A DNA stretch of 37,255 nt from Planctomycetota bacterium (GTDB taxonomy: Bacteria; Planctomycetota; SZUA-567; H5-PLA8), in the NCBI GenBank assembly GCA_026692735.1, contig JAPLOD010000610.1:1-37255 (forward strand), in the 5' to 3' direction. Of this stretch, positions 25,065 to 33,935 are shown piece by piece; within the stretch, counting starts at the first letter, position 1, and the number at the start of each line of letters is the position of its first letter. A program made the position numbers and the translations under genes. Under the pieces are notes generated by a model, which was not told where the DNA came from, did no database searches, and saw nothing but the letters and a program-made list of their open reading frames with translations.

Positions 25065-25391
25065 ATGAGAGCGGTTCCCGGGATGGTGCTGTTGTTCGCG
25101 GCTGCGTTGGGCGCCGATGGGCTGGTGCGGGGAGAGGAGCGCATGTCCGAGGAGAACCTGCGGAAGGACTTCCGCGATCCGCCGTTTTTGCTCAAGTCTC
25201 GGCCGCTGTGGTTCTGGAACGGGCCGCTGTCGCGCGAGCGGACGCGCGAAACGCTCGCGGCCTGCAAGCAGCGCGGCTATTGCGGCGTGGGAATCCTCCC
25301 GGCGCAGAACATGACGCCCGGCTTCATGACGCCCGAGTTTCTCGACCAGTACCAGGCGGCGGTGGAGCAGGCGGCAGGCCTGGGCATGTAG
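25065..25391 (+). CDS. GH106-like glycosidase, N-terminal segment before an in-frame TAG
   Basis: I start at the ATG at 25065, with GAGGG nine bases upstream; the open frame reaches back into the tRNA and the earlier part is not coding. Signal peptide MRAVPGMVLLFAAALGADG. The sequence KSRPLWFWNGPLSRERTRETLAACKQRGYCGVGI is the typical opening of GH106/related barrel enzymes. The frame ends at a TAG (25389-25391) after GLGM, in the middle of a conserved strand; the same frame continues at once with LCLYDEYWFPSGSAGG. One base change from a Lys codon (AAG) would explain the stop. Translation of this piece alone would give a useless 108-residue fragment. Confidence 0.65.
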   Translation: MRAVPGMVLLFAAALGADGLVRGEERMSEENLRKDFRDPPFLLKSRPLWFWNGPLSRERTRETLAACKQRGYCGVGILPAQNMTPGFMTPEFLDQYQAAVEQAAGLGM

Positions 25392-27695
25392 CTGTGCCTC
25401 TACGACGAATACTGGTTTCCCAGCGGCTCGGCGGGCGGCTTGTTGTCGAAGCGCTTCCCGGAAGCGTTGAGCAAACGGCTGGACATGCTGGCCGTTGACG
25501 TCTCCGGCCCGAAGGAGTTCGCGCAGGCCCTGCCGCAGGGGACGTTCATGGGCGCGGTCGCGATGGAGGCGGCCACAAAGCAGCGCCTGGACATCACAGG
25601 CTCGGTCAAGGAGGGGAAGCTGGCCTGGAGTGTTCCCGCCGGCCAGTGGAAGATCATGCTCTTCACCTGCGTCCGCGACGGCGCCCGTGAGCTCGTGGAC
25701 TACCTGAGCCCCGACGCCGTCAAGCGCTTCGTCGAGCTGACCTACCAGGCGTACTACGCGAAATTCCCGGATCACTTCGGCACGACCATAGACAGCGCCT
25801 TCTACGACGAGCCGACGTTCCACTGGGTTCAGGGAGGCCGGGCGTGGACGGAGGCGTTCAACGAAAAGTTCCGGCAGAAGCACGGGTCCGATCCCGTCGT
25901 TTACTACCCGGCGCTGTGGTACGACATCGGTCCCGAGACCGCCGCGGCGCGGAACGCTTTGTTTGGTTTCCGCGCGGAGTTGTATGCCACCGGCTTTCCG
26001 AAGGTGCTCAACGACTGGTGCCGCGAGCACCGCATCCAGTTGACGGGGCACGTGGACCAGGAGGAAATCGTCAATCCCGTCGGCTTGTGCGGTGACCTGA
26101 TGAAGGCCTTCAAACACCAGGACATTCCGGCAATAGACGAGATCTTCGGCTACGGCCGCGCGTCCAAAGCGTACAAGATCGTCAGTTCGGCGGCGTACAA
26201 CTACGACCGGCCGCTGGTGCTGACGGAATGCTATGGCGCCATGAACAACATGCCGGTGGCGAACTTCTACAAGGAGGCGATGGATCAGTTCGCGAAGGGC
26301 ATCAACGCCATGGTGCCGCACGCCGTATGGTACGACCAGGCCAAGATCATCTTTCCGCCGGACCTGTCGCCGTCGAGCGCCACGTATGGTCCACAGTTGG
26401 CCGAGTACAACACCTACATCGGCCGGCTGCAGCGCATGCTCCAGGGCGGCCGGCATGTTGCGGACATCGGCGTGCTGTATCCAATCGCGACGCTGCAGGC
26501 GGGATATTACTTCGGGCCGGGAAAACCCTACGAAGGCGGCGTCATCCCGCCGGAAGCGGATTACATGGAGGTCGGCGAGCGGCTCGCTCTGGGAGTGAGG
26601 CGCGACTTCACGTTCGTCCATCCGGAAGTGCTCGACGAACAATGCACGGTCGCCGGTTCTGAGATTCGGCTGGAGAACAAGACGAACGTGGAGCAGTACA
26701 AGGTCTTCATCATCCCGGGCTCGCGGACTATCCACTGGAGCAGTCTGCGGAAGATCAAGGAGTTCTACGACAACGGCGGGAAGGTCATTGCCACGACGCG
26801 CCTGCCCGACACCTCGGCCAAGTTCGGAAAAGACGCCGAGGTGCGCGAGGCCGTGGCGGCGCTCTTCGGTTCTGACGCAGGGAAGGCGCCGGGCTTTCCT
26901 CGCGTGTCGGCGTCCAGTTCGTGGGCCGCGGGCGGCTTCGACCCCGGCAACGCGGTGGACGGCAGCCTTGACACGCGCTGGAACGCGGCGGACGGCGCCA
27001 AGGGCGGCCAGTGGCTGGAAGTGGATTTTGGCGCGCCGAAGACCTTCGTGAAGACGACTGTCCGCGAGGCGTTCGAGCGGACGCGCGCGTACCGGATTCA
27101 GAGCTGGGATGGCGCGAAATGGGTGGATTGCGCCAAGGGCGAGCGGCTCGGCGCGCAGAAGACGGACACCTTCAACCCTGTGACGGCCTCGAAGGTGCGC
27201 CTCTGCATGGACGCCATCGCGTCCGACAGCGTGTCCATCATCGAGTTCGAGGTCTGCGATGCCGAAGGGCGCAACATCGCGCGGCCGCCGTCGGCGCACA
27301 CTGTTCGCACGAACGCCAAGGGCGGGAAGGCGTACTTCGCGCAGTCGCCCGGCGTCGCGGCGGTCAAGGAAATCCTCGACGACGCTCTGCCTGTCTATGA
27401 CGTGAGGTTCGAGGATGACGTCAAAGTGTCAGGCGGCAATCTGTCGTACATCCACAAAGTGGTGCACGGGCGCCACGTCTATTTCTTCGCGAATTCGTCC
27501 GACACGCCGGTGGATGTGCCCCTGCGTTTGAGGGGGACGCTGGCGCTTGAGCTGTGGGACCCGCACACCGGCGAGACCGGACGGGCCGAATCCGCGCCCG
27601 TGACCGAGGCCGGTTGCGATGTGACGCGCATTCGGTTGCGCCTTGGGCCGGTCCGGTCCGTGTTTTTCGTGGAGACGCCGCCCGCTGCGAAGTGA
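25392..27695 (+). CDS. GH106-like glycosidase with F5/8-type C domain, main segment
   Basis: 767 codons in the same frame as the segment before the TAG. The nearest usable start codon is a TTG at 25440, with no good ribosome site. It carries LCLYDEYWFPSGSAGG, the barrel signature of GH106/alpha-L-rhamnosidase-like proteins, TIDSAFYDEPTFHW at about 25793-25832 with acidic residues placed like catalytic ones, TGHVDQEEIVNPVG, and VLTECYGAMNNMPV. Near 26905-27270 is a discoidin (F5/8 type C) domain: SSSWAAGGFDPGNAVDGSLDTRWN through FEVCDAEG, a carbohydrate-binding module set within the C-terminal part. With the first segment the protein would be about 876 residues, exported, acting on rhamnose-type or similar sugars. 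Either a recent nonsense mutation or a base error. The alpha/beta hydrolase follows 43 bases later. Confidence 0.75.
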   Translation: MCLYDEYWFPSGSAGGLLSKRFPEALSKRLDMLAVDVSGPKEFAQALPQGTFMGAVAMEAATKQRLDITGSVKEGKLAWSVPAGQWKIMLFTCVRDGARELVDYLSPDAVKRFVELTYQAYYAKFPDHFGTTIDSAFYDEPTFHWVQGGRAWTEAFNEKFRQKHGSDPVVYYPALWYDIGPETAAARNALFGFRAELYATGFPKVLNDWCREHRIQLTGHVDQEEIVNPVGLCGDLMKAFKHQDIPAIDEIFGYGRASKAYKIVSSAAYNYDRPLVLTECYGAMNNMPVANFYKEAMDQFAKGINAMVPHAVWYDQAKIIFPPDLSPSSATYGPQLAEYNTYIGRLQRMLQGGRHVADIGVLYPIATLQAGYYFGPGKPYEGGVIPPEADYMEVGERLALGVRRDFTFVHPEVLDEQCTVAGSEIRLENKTNVEQYKVFIIPGSRTIHWSSLRKIKEFYDNGGKVIATTRLPDTSAKFGKDAEVREAVAALFGSDAGKAPGFPRVSASSSWAAGGFDPGNAVDGSLDTRWNAADGAKGGQWLEVDFGAPKTFVKTTVREAFERTRAYRIQSWDGAKWVDCAKGERLGAQKTDTFNPVTASKVRLCMDAIASDSVSIIEFEVCDAEGRNIARPPSAHTVRTNAKGGKAYFAQSPGVAAVKEILDDALPVYDVRFEDDVKVSGGNLSYIHKVVHGRHVYFFANSSDTPVDVPLRLRGTLALELWDPHTGETGRAESAPVTEAGCDVTRIRLRLGPVRSVFFVETPPAAK

Positions 27696-27738
27696 AGGTC
27701 TGCTCAGCGGGTCGGCGAGCAGGGAAGGAAGCGTGGCT

Positions 27739-28557
27739 ATGCAAGGCGTGCGAGGCATGGTAGTGGCGGCGTGGCTGGGGATGATGTTGATGGCGACACT
27801 GAGTGAGGCGCGCGGCGAGGAGCCGCGCAAGGCGCCCGACAAGAAGCTGCCGCTTGAAGGGCAGGTGTTCGTCGTGGAAGGGCACACGGCCTTCCTGATC
27901 CTGCCGAAGCAGCAGACCCCGGGAAAGCCGCTGCCGTGGGTATGGTACGCGCCGACGCTGCCCGGCCTGCCGGAGGAGAGCGAGCGCTGGATGTTCGAGA
28001 AGTTCCTCGAGGCCGGGATCGCCATTGCGGGCGTGGACGTCGGCGAATCGTTCGGCAGTCCCAAGGGCCGCGCGATCTACTCCGCTCTCCACAAAGAGCT
28101 CGTCGAGAAGCGCGGCCTGGCCAGGAAAGCTTGTCTGCTGGCCCGGAGCCGCGGCGGGCTGATGCTCTTCAACTGGGCGTGCGAGAATGCGGAATCGGTC
28201 GCGTGCATCGCCGGCATCTACCCCGTGTGCAACCTGCGCAGCTACCCGGGCATTGACAAGGCGTGCGGCGCGTATGGTCTGAGCGCGGCGGACCTGACCG
28301 CGCTGCTCGACAAGCACAACCCGATTGACCGTCTGGCGCCGCTGGCCAAGGCGGGAGTGCCGCTGTTCTTCATCCACGGCGACGTGGATGCCGTCGTGCC
28401 GCTGAAGGACAATTCAGGCGAAGTTGCGCGGCGGTATCGCGAGTTGGGCGGGAAAGCCGAGCTGGTGGTTCCGCCGGGACAGGGCCACAACATGTGGCAG
28501 GGGTTCTTCCGCTGCAAGGAACTGGTTGATTTTGTCATCGCCAACAAAGGGAAGTGA
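27739..28557 (+). CDS. Exported alpha/beta hydrolase
   Basis: 272 residues from the ATG at 27739, with AAGGAA upstream (a GTG two codons earlier is possible). Signal peptide MQGVRGMVVAAWLGMMLMATLSEARG. Alpha/beta hydrolase features: strand and oxyanion region LPWVWYAPTLPG, nucleophile elbow ARSRGGL (Ser in SRGG), acid Asp in FIHGDVDAVVP, and His in PGQGHNMW. Similar proteins next to glycosidases act as sugar or feruloyl-type esterases; the substrate is not known here. It lies 43 bases after the GH106-like gene on the same strand, so both are probably co-transcribed, and converges with the Gfo/Idh/MocA gene. Confidence 0.8.
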   Translation: MQGVRGMVVAAWLGMMLMATLSEARGEEPRKAPDKKLPLEGQVFVVEGHTAFLILPKQQTPGKPLPWVWYAPTLPGLPEESERWMFEKFLEAGIAIAGVDVGESFGSPKGRAIYSALHKELVEKRGLARKACLLARSRGGLMLFNWACENAESVACIAGIYPVCNLRSYPGIDKACGAYGLSAADLTALLDKHNPIDRLAPLAKAGVPLFFIHGDVDAVVPLKDNSGEVARRYRELGGKAELVVPPGQGHNMWQGFFRCKELVDFVIANKGK

Positions 28558-28577
28558 CGCTCGTTGCGCGCCGGCTC

Positions 28578-29945
28578 TTACAGTGTCCAGCCCTTGCGGT
28601 ACTCGTAGTGAAGGTACTTGTTGGCCTCGGGCTCGTTGGTGATCTTCATGCTGGCGCTGTCCCAGTACAGTTTCCTCCCGCCCAGACGCACGGAGATCAG
28701 GCCCAACAGAAGCGCTTCCGTCAACGGGCCGGCGAAGGCGAAGTTGGACTCCGTCGGCGTGCCCTTCTTGCAGGCCTCGATCCATTCCTTGTGGTGGCCG
28801 ATGGAGCGGGGGAGGGCCTTCGGCGGGCGGGTGTAGGCCTTCATCTTCTCCTCGGGTATCAACCGCACGCTGTTCCCGCCCCAGCCCTCGATGAGCATGG
28901 TCCCCTTGTCGCCCACGAGGATGGCGCCGTCTTCGCGCGACAGCTTGCGGTCATCTTCCAGGCCCGCGGGCCGCGCGGGCATCAGTCCGCCGTCGTACCA
29001 GTGCAGCGTCAGGGCAGGCATGTCACCGCGGGCGGGGAACGAGTAATGGATGGTGCAGGCCAGAGGCAGTGTCTCCGGGAAAACGGCCGTGGAACTGGAC
29101 TCCACGCTTGTCGGAGCGGCCAGCTTCAGAGCGGCGAACACAGGGGCCATGTTATGCGAGCCCATGTCGCCGATGCCGCCCGTGCCGAAGTCCCACCAAC
29201 CTCTCCACGCAAACGGCACGTACGCCGGGTGGTAGGGCCGCTCCGGCGCCGGGCCAAGCCACAGGTCCCAGTCGAGCGACGCCGGGACCGGCGGCGTGTC
29301 GGTGGGCCGTTCGATGCCCTGGCTCCAATACAGCCGCCTCGTGCCGGCGTGCGTCGGACGATCGGACCAGACGTGCGCTTCACGCACTGCGCCGATGGCG
29401 CCGTCCCAGAGCCATTCCTTGATCAAGCGGTTCGCTTCGAAGGCCATCCCCTGGTTGCCCATTTGCGTCGCGACCTTGGCTTCCTTGGCCGCCTGGGCCA
29501 GCATGCGCGCCTCGTGGATGGTGTGGCTGAGCGGCTTCTCGCAGTAGACGTGTTTGCCGGCCTTGATGGCGGCCATGGCCGCCACGGCGTGAATGTGGTC
29601 GGGCGTGGCCACCACGACGGCGTCAATGTTCTTCTCAGCGTCGAGCATCTTGCGGAAATCTTTGTAGCGTTTCGCATCGGGGAACTGTTTGAGTGTGCCG
29701 GCGGCGCGGTTGTCGTCCACGTCGCAGAGCGCCACAATGTTCTGGCTCTCCACCTGCTTGATGTCCGACGCCCCCTGTCCGCCCACGCCGATGCCGGCGA
29801 TGTTGAGTTTCTCGCTGGGCGCTTTCTGGCCGGGGCCTCCCAGAACGTGGCGCGGTACGATGGTGATCGCGCCGGCCAGGGCCATGCCCCCGACGAAGTG
29901 CCGCCGTGTGAGCTTGCTGCCGCGGGGCTCAGGTGAAGTGTTCAT
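28578..29945 (-). CDS. Tat-exported Gfo/Idh/MocA family oxidoreductase
   Basis: 455 residues from the ATG at 29945, with GGAG nine bases upstream. The N-terminus carries a twin-arginine signal ([21 protein letters not shown]). A Rossmann NAD(P)-binding motif GIGVGGQG follows, with the CDVDD acidic end of the second strand, then [10 protein letters not shown] and EKPLSH, the catalytic-site Lys region of the family. The C-terminal half is the alpha/beta substrate domain ([12 protein letters not shown]). These enzymes oxidise or reduce sugars and sugar derivatives; exported members are common in planctomycetes. A sugar dehydrogenase/oxidoreductase acting on products of the nearby glycosidases is plausible. 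Confidence 0.9.
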   Translation of the reverse strand: MNTSPEPRGSKLTRRHFVGGMALAGAITIVPRHVLGGPGQKAPSEKLNIAGIGVGGQGASDIKQVESQNIVALCDVDDNRAAGTLKQFPDAKRYKDFRKMLDAEKNIDAVVVATPDHIHAVAAMAAIKAGKHVYCEKPLSHTIHEARMLAQAAKEAKVATQMGNQGMAFEANRLIKEWLWDGAIGAVREAHVWSDRPTHAGTRRLYWSQGIERPTDTPPVPASLDWDLWLGPAPERPYHPAYVPFAWRGWWDFGTGGIGDMGSHNMAPVFAALKLAAPTSVESSSTAVFPETLPLACTIHYSFPARGDMPALTLHWYDGGLMPARPAGLEDDRKLSREDGAILVGDKGTMLIEGWGGNSVRLIPEEKMKAYTRPPKALPRSIGHHKEWIEACKKGTPTESNFAFAGPLTEALLLGLISVRLGGRKLYWDSASMKITNEPEANKYLHYEYRKGWTL

Positions 29946-30132
29946 GTGAGGAGTCTCCGGAACGCGCCTACTGTACCCCGAGCTGGCAACGCGTCCAGCC
30001 AATCGGCGCAACGTTGCTTGACCGCGGCGGCGCAACGTGCTAGAGAGCCCCGATCGTTTTCTACAATGAGGCGCTGATCTCGAGGCGCGTCGGCCACGTG
30101 GTGGTCGTGCTGCCTCTTCGGGAGGATCCCCC

Positions 30133-31032
30133 ATGCGGTGCAGCGGAGTGGTGACCGGTTTGGCCGTACTGGTGTTCGCGGCGGCCGCCTGGGCCGGAGA
30201 GACGGAACACTACATCAATGGCCTGGAAGGGATCAAATGCGCCTCGGTGCCGCCCCCCGGCATCTACTACCGCAACTACGACCTCTGGTACCACGCCTCC
30301 GAGCTGCATGACAGGAACGGGAAGAACGTGGACCTCGGCTTCAACCTGGACGTGGTCGCGTCCGCGCAACGTGCCATCTGGGTGACGGATAGGATCAAGG
30401 ACATCATCGGGTGCGACTTCGGCATGCACGCCGTTGTGCCCTTTGTGTATCAGGATGTGAAGATGTCGCGCATCGGGGTGGATGACCAGCGCATCCGCGT
30501 GGGCGACATCTTCGTCTGCCCAGTCCTGCTTTCCTGGCACAAGAAGCGCTTTGACCTGGCGCTGGACTACGAACTGGTCATGCCCACCGGGGACCTGGAC
30601 CGCAGTGAGCCGGCCACGCCCGGGAAGGAGTTCTGGACGCACCTGTTCACGTTTGGTGGCACGGGCTACCTGGACGAGGAGAAGACCTGGACTGTTTCCC
30701 TGCTGTCCCGCTACGAGATCCACAGCGAGAAACGGAACGCCCACATCACGCCCGGCCACGACTTCCATTTTGAGTGGGGCGTGGGGAAGGCGTTCAAGAA
30801 GGGCTTTGAAGTCGGCGCCGTCGGCTACTGCCAGTGGCAGTTGACCGACGACCAAGGCTCAGGCGTGTACTGGGGCCACAGCAAAGACCGCGTCTACGGC
30901 GCGGGCGCGGAAGCCAACTACTTCATCAAGACCATCAAGCTGCACGCCAGCCTGCGCTTCATCCGGGAATTCGGCGCGCGCGACCGCCCGGAAGGCAATA
31001 TGACGATGTTGACGCTGACGAAGCGGTTCTAG
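30133..31032 (+). CDS. SphA / Phenol_MetA_deg-like outer-membrane protein
   Basis: 299 residues. Signal peptide [21 protein letters not shown]. The mature start [34 protein letters not shown] is the opening of the Phenol_MetA_deg (SphA) family, outer-membrane beta-barrels named from phenol and sphingosine metabolism but widely distributed. Alternating hydrophobic strands and a C-terminal Phe (TLTKRF) fit insertion into an outer membrane. It may be a channel for hydrophobic or aromatic substrates; none can be specified. It is divergent from the Gfo/Idh/MocA gene and convergent with the STN-like gene. Confidence 0.75.
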   Translation: MRCSGVVTGLAVLVFAAAAWAGETEHYINGLEGIKCASVPPPGIYYRNYDLWYHASELHDRNGKNVDLGFNLDVVASAQRAIWVTDRIKDIIGCDFGMHAVVPFVYQDVKMSRIGVDDQRIRVGDIFVCPVLLSWHKKRFDLALDYELVMPTGDLDRSEPATPGKEFWTHLFTFGGTGYLDEEKTWTVSLLSRYEIHSEKRNAHITPGHDFHFEWGVGKAFKKGFEVGAVGYCQWQLTDDQGSGVYWGHSKDRVYGAGAEANYFIKTIKLHASLRFIREFGARDRPEGNMTMLTLTKRF

Positions 31033-31042
31033 TCTCGATTAT

Positions 31043-32746
31043 TCACTTCCTCTCCACCGCCACCAGCGGCAGAGATGCGCGGCCCAGATGGTTCACCAGC
31101 ACGACGACGCTGCCCGGCAACGCCTGCGGGCCGAGGATATCTTTGGCCGCGGCGCGCCAGGCTTCCCACTCCTCGCCGCCGGCGCGCCGGAACGCCAGCG
31201 CGGCCAGGACAACCCAGTCGGCGCCGGCGATGCGAGCCGAGGCATTCTTGAGGAGCGGCTCAAGCGCGCTGCCGGCGGGCTGCGCCGTGAGCAAGGCGTT
31301 GGTGATCGGTGCCGCCAGAGGATTGGCTGTCGTGCAGGCTTCGTTGAGGCTGAAGAGGCGCACGCGCGCCGAGATTCTCGGGTCGTCGAGGATCAGGGCC
31401 GCATAGATGCAGCTCAGGCACGCGGTGGTACCCGCCGGAGCGCGCTCGAACGCGGCCAGCGCGTCGTCTGCTTCCGCGCGGGCAAGCGGGAGCACCTGTG
31501 CCGATAGAGCCGCCAGTTCGTCTTCCTTGGGCAACGCCTTCGCGGCTTCAGTGATCGCAAATGCGGAGCGCCACGCGAGCAGCGCGGCGGGTCCTTTGAA
31601 CAACTGCGCCGCCTGCGGCGCCTGCCAGGCTGCCTGAAGCTCAGTGAGCGCCTCCAGGTCGAGCCTGGCGTCAGCGGCGGCGGCGAGCAGCTTCCAGGAG
31701 AACGTTTGCAGCGCCTCGGCGACGCGCCGCTGCGCCTGCGCGGCAAGGTGCTGCTCGGCGCCCGCTTTGTTCTTGGCGTAGCGCTCGACGGTCAGTGTGT
31801 GCAGTTCGGCGAGTCCACCGCCGTAGAACAATTTGCCAAATTGTTCAACGGACAACGTGGCTTTGGCATCGGCCAGAGCCGTGAAGAGCTTGCCGGCGGC
31901 GAGGTGGGCGGCGGCGTCGCCCCAGATCAGCAACTGTCCCGGCCCGCGCCAATGGACGTTCTCATTCTCAAGCGCCAGCGCTTTCGTCACGGCCTTCAGG
32001 AAGACCACCGAGGCGTTCCGGATCGCGTCGTTCCTTGCCGCGGCAGTATCGTCGGGCTTCAGGCTTTCGGCCGGATGCACCAGCCGCGAGACTTCGTAGA
32101 CCCATGCGGACTCCCCCGGCAGGAGCCGCTGGCTGCCGACCGTCACGCCGTCCTTGCTTGCGCGCCAGTCGAGCTTGGTCAGGCCCGCGAGCCAGTCCAG
32201 CGCCTGCACGACCGTCGCGTGACGCAGGTCGAGCCACGTCACGCGGCATTCCGCGGCGCCCGCCAGTTGGCAGGCGTCGTCCGCGCTTCCCGGCACAAGC
32301 GTTATCTTGATCCCGGACGCCTTGGAGATGTCGGCGACGGCATCGTCGAGGCGTCTGTTCCGGATGATGAGGTCCAGTTGCTTCTCGAGCGCCGGCAGGT
32401 CCTTCGCACGCTGCTGCGACAGCTCCCTGTTCGCACCATCCGCCGCCGCAAGCAGTTCGCCGGTTGCGAACCTGGCCTGCAACCGTGCGCCCACAGGAGA
32501 GGTGTAGAGCAGGTAGAGCATTTGCAGCCGCGCTCGAGCCGCAAGGATCTGTCCCTTCCCGTAGAACAATCTGCCAGATTGTTCAACAGGCTTGTGCTCA
32601 ATGGCCTCTTTTGCGAGCGCGTCCGCGCGCTGCTGAAGCTTCTGCAACGGCGTCGGCGAGGCAGCCGGCGGCTCTTCCCCGGCTGCAGCCAGCGCACCGG
32701 CTAACCCGCACGCCAAGGCCCAGACAACGCAGTCTCTGGTTCGCAT
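31043..32746 (-). CDS. Exported protein with STN/secretin N0-like domain
   Basis: 567 residues from the ATG at 32746 (GGAG eight bases upstream). Signal peptide MRTRDCVVWALACGLAGALAAAG, then a helical stretch. Residues about 125-215 (LDDAVADISKASGIKITLVPGS, then VTWLDLRHATVVQALDWLAGLTKLDWR) match the STN/N0 fold of secretins and TonB receptors, seen in planctomycete proteins without the barrel. The rest is helical and Ala-rich. Two 21-bp palindromes are built into the frame, encoding VEQSGRLFYGKG and VEQFGKLFYGGG. It follows the toroid gene by 14 bases and probably shares its transcript. Periplasmic; function unknown. Confidence 0.65.
   Translation of the reverse strand: MRTRDCVVWALACGLAGALAAAGEEPPAASPTPLQKLQQRADALAKEAIEHKPVEQSGRLFYGKGQILAARARLQMLYLLYTSPVGARLQARFATGELLAAADGANRELSQQRAKDLPALEKQLDLIIRNRRLDDAVADISKASGIKITLVPGSADDACQLAGAAECRVTWLDLRHATVVQALDWLAGLTKLDWRASKDGVTVGSQRLLPGESAWVYEVSRLVHPAESLKPDDTAAARNDAIRNASVVFLKAVTKALALENENVHWRGPGQLLIWGDAAAHLAAGKLFTALADAKATLSVEQFGKLFYGGGLAELHTLTVERYAKNKAGAEQHLAAQAQRRVAEALQTFSWKLLAAAADARLDLEALTELQAAWQAPQAAQLFKGPAALLAWRSAFAITEAAKALPKEDELAALSAQVLPLARAEADDALAAFERAPAGTTACLSCIYAALILDDPRISARVRLFSLNEACTTANPLAAPITNALLTAQPAGSALEPLLKNASARIAGADWVVLAALAFRRAGGEEWEAWRAAAKDILGPQALPGSVVVLVNHLGRASLPLVAVERK
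31826..31846. repeat. Dispersed palindrome, copy inside the STN-like gene (second)
   Basis: Arms GAACAATTTG and CAAATTGTTC around one C: perfect 10-bp inverted repeat. On the coding strand it encodes part of SVEQFGKLFYGGG. Confidence 0.85.
32564..32584. repeat. Dispersed palindrome, copy inside the STN-like gene (first)
   Basis: Arms GAACAATCTG and CAGATTGTTC around one C: perfect 10-bp inverted repeat. Same flanking bases, orientation and frame as the other copy, encoding PVEQSGRLFYGKG. The two substitutions against copy 31826 are compensatory, keeping the pairing. Confidence 0.85.
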
Positions 32747-32760
32747 GTCCGTCGCTCCAT

Positions 32761-33762
32761 CTACGGGGCCACCTGCTGATACCGATAGTACGCCTCCAGG
32801 CACAACGATCCCGTCATGGCGCCCCACTGGGTATTCCAACTGCCGCTGGCGTCGCCCGTCTTGGACTGGTTATCTACCAGCATCGTCTTCAGGGCTTCGT
32901 TCCAGGTCTTCCAGAGATCGCCGCCCTGCTGGAAGACGCAGAGCGTCCCGAAGTACCAGTAGAGCGGCTCGGCTTTCTCCCATGCAGGCACGCCGCCCTT
33001 TGCCACGAACCACTCGACATTCGCCTGCAGGTCCTCTTTCTTCCATCCGAGGAACTGCCGGGCCAGCGTGCCCATCGCCGTGAGCAGGTGCGCGCTGGGA
33101 TGATTGGCGTGGGCGTCCTCCGCGGTCTTGGTGCGCCAGTAGATGGAAGCCGGCCCGTGCCCCGTGTCCGTTTCCTTGCCCAGCTTGTGCTCAATGGAAT
33201 CCAGGAACTTGATGGCGTTATCGAACGCGCTCGGCGCGACCTTCAGCCCTGCGACCCTCGCGGACTTCAGCGCCATGATGAACCAAATTGACGCCGTCAG
33301 ATCGCCGGGGTCTTTGGCCTTGAACCCCCAGCCTGGCTCCGCGCCCGGATGAACGTTGACGCAGTAATCCAGGGCCGCTTGCGCCGCCGTTCGCGTGTCG
33401 GTGACGTTCCCCATCCCCGTCGCTTCCGCCAACGCAAGCGCCGCGATCGCCGTCGGGGGAATCGTGACGTTCTTGTTATTCGCATCCGTCTCGTCCGTGA
33501 TTGCGCCGTTGGCGGCTTGCTTGCTCTTCAGCCAGGCCACAGCCTTCTGCACGCTCGTCTTGTGCTCGCCGAGTTTCTCGGTATGGCCGGCGCCGAGGAA
33601 CGCCAGCAGCGCGAAGCTCGTGGCGACGGTATCGCTGCTATCGGCGGTGCTGCATTTCTGGGCATCCCAGTGGCCGTCCGCTTCCTGATGACTCGCCAGC
33701 CAGCGCAGCGCTGTGTCCACGCCGCTCTCGGTCGCCCGGGAGCCACCGTGGCGCATGACCAT
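32761..33762 (-). CDS. Prenyltransferase/squalene-oxidase-repeat toroid protein (5' end unclear)
   Basis: 333 residues from the ATG at 33762. The sequence HGGSRATESGVDTALRWLASHQEADGHWD is the standard start of an (alpha/alpha) toroid in a family common in planctomycetes; QW-like repeats follow (AALDYCVNVHPGAEPGWGFK, ASGSWNTQWGAMTGS). The frame stays open upstream to 34014 and reads Gly-rich (GGGGLGGNSLEDLIGVGG, then GTGGGWGGGNGTGVGS), like the linker of full-length relatives, but no ATG, GTG or TTG occurs there. Relatives, from memory, carry a membrane anchor before this linker. So the N-terminal part is probably lost near 33.9 kb. No squalene-cyclase catalytic DxDD is seen. Operon with the STN-like gene. 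Confidence 0.7.
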   Translation of the reverse strand: MVMRHGGSRATESGVDTALRWLASHQEADGHWDAQKCSTADSSDTVATSFALLAFLGAGHTEKLGEHKTSVQKAVAWLKSKQAANGAITDETDANNKNVTIPPTAIAALALAEATGMGNVTDTRTAAQAALDYCVNVHPGAEPGWGFKAKDPGDLTASIWFIMALKSARVAGLKVAPSAFDNAIKFLDSIEHKLGKETDTGHGPASIYWRTKTAEDAHANHPSAHLLTAMGTLARQFLGWKKEDLQANVEWFVAKGGVPAWEKAEPLYWYFGTLCVFQQGGDLWKTWNEALKTMLVDNQSKTGDASGSWNTQWGAMTGSLCLEAYYRYQQVAP

Positions 33763-33935
33763 CAGCCTGCGGCCGCCGCCGCTGACGTGGCCAAAGCTCC
33801 CAACCCCCGTGCCATTCCCGCCGCCCCAGCCGCCGCCGGTCCCAGGCGAGGCCGCACCGCCGACGCCAATCAGGTCCTCCAGGCTGTTCCCGCCCAGGCC
33901 CCCGCCACCTGCCGCGGATAGATGTCCAGGAAAGC

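Noticed and set aside
24930-27299. 789-residue minus-strand frame opposite the GH106-like gene
   Set aside because: Antisense shadow of a conserved enzyme; Arg-rich composition typical of reversed GC-rich genes.
31826-32584. Palindromes as transcription-factor operators
   Set aside because: Both are deep inside a coding region, identical in frame and orientation; a dispersed repeat is a better explanation.
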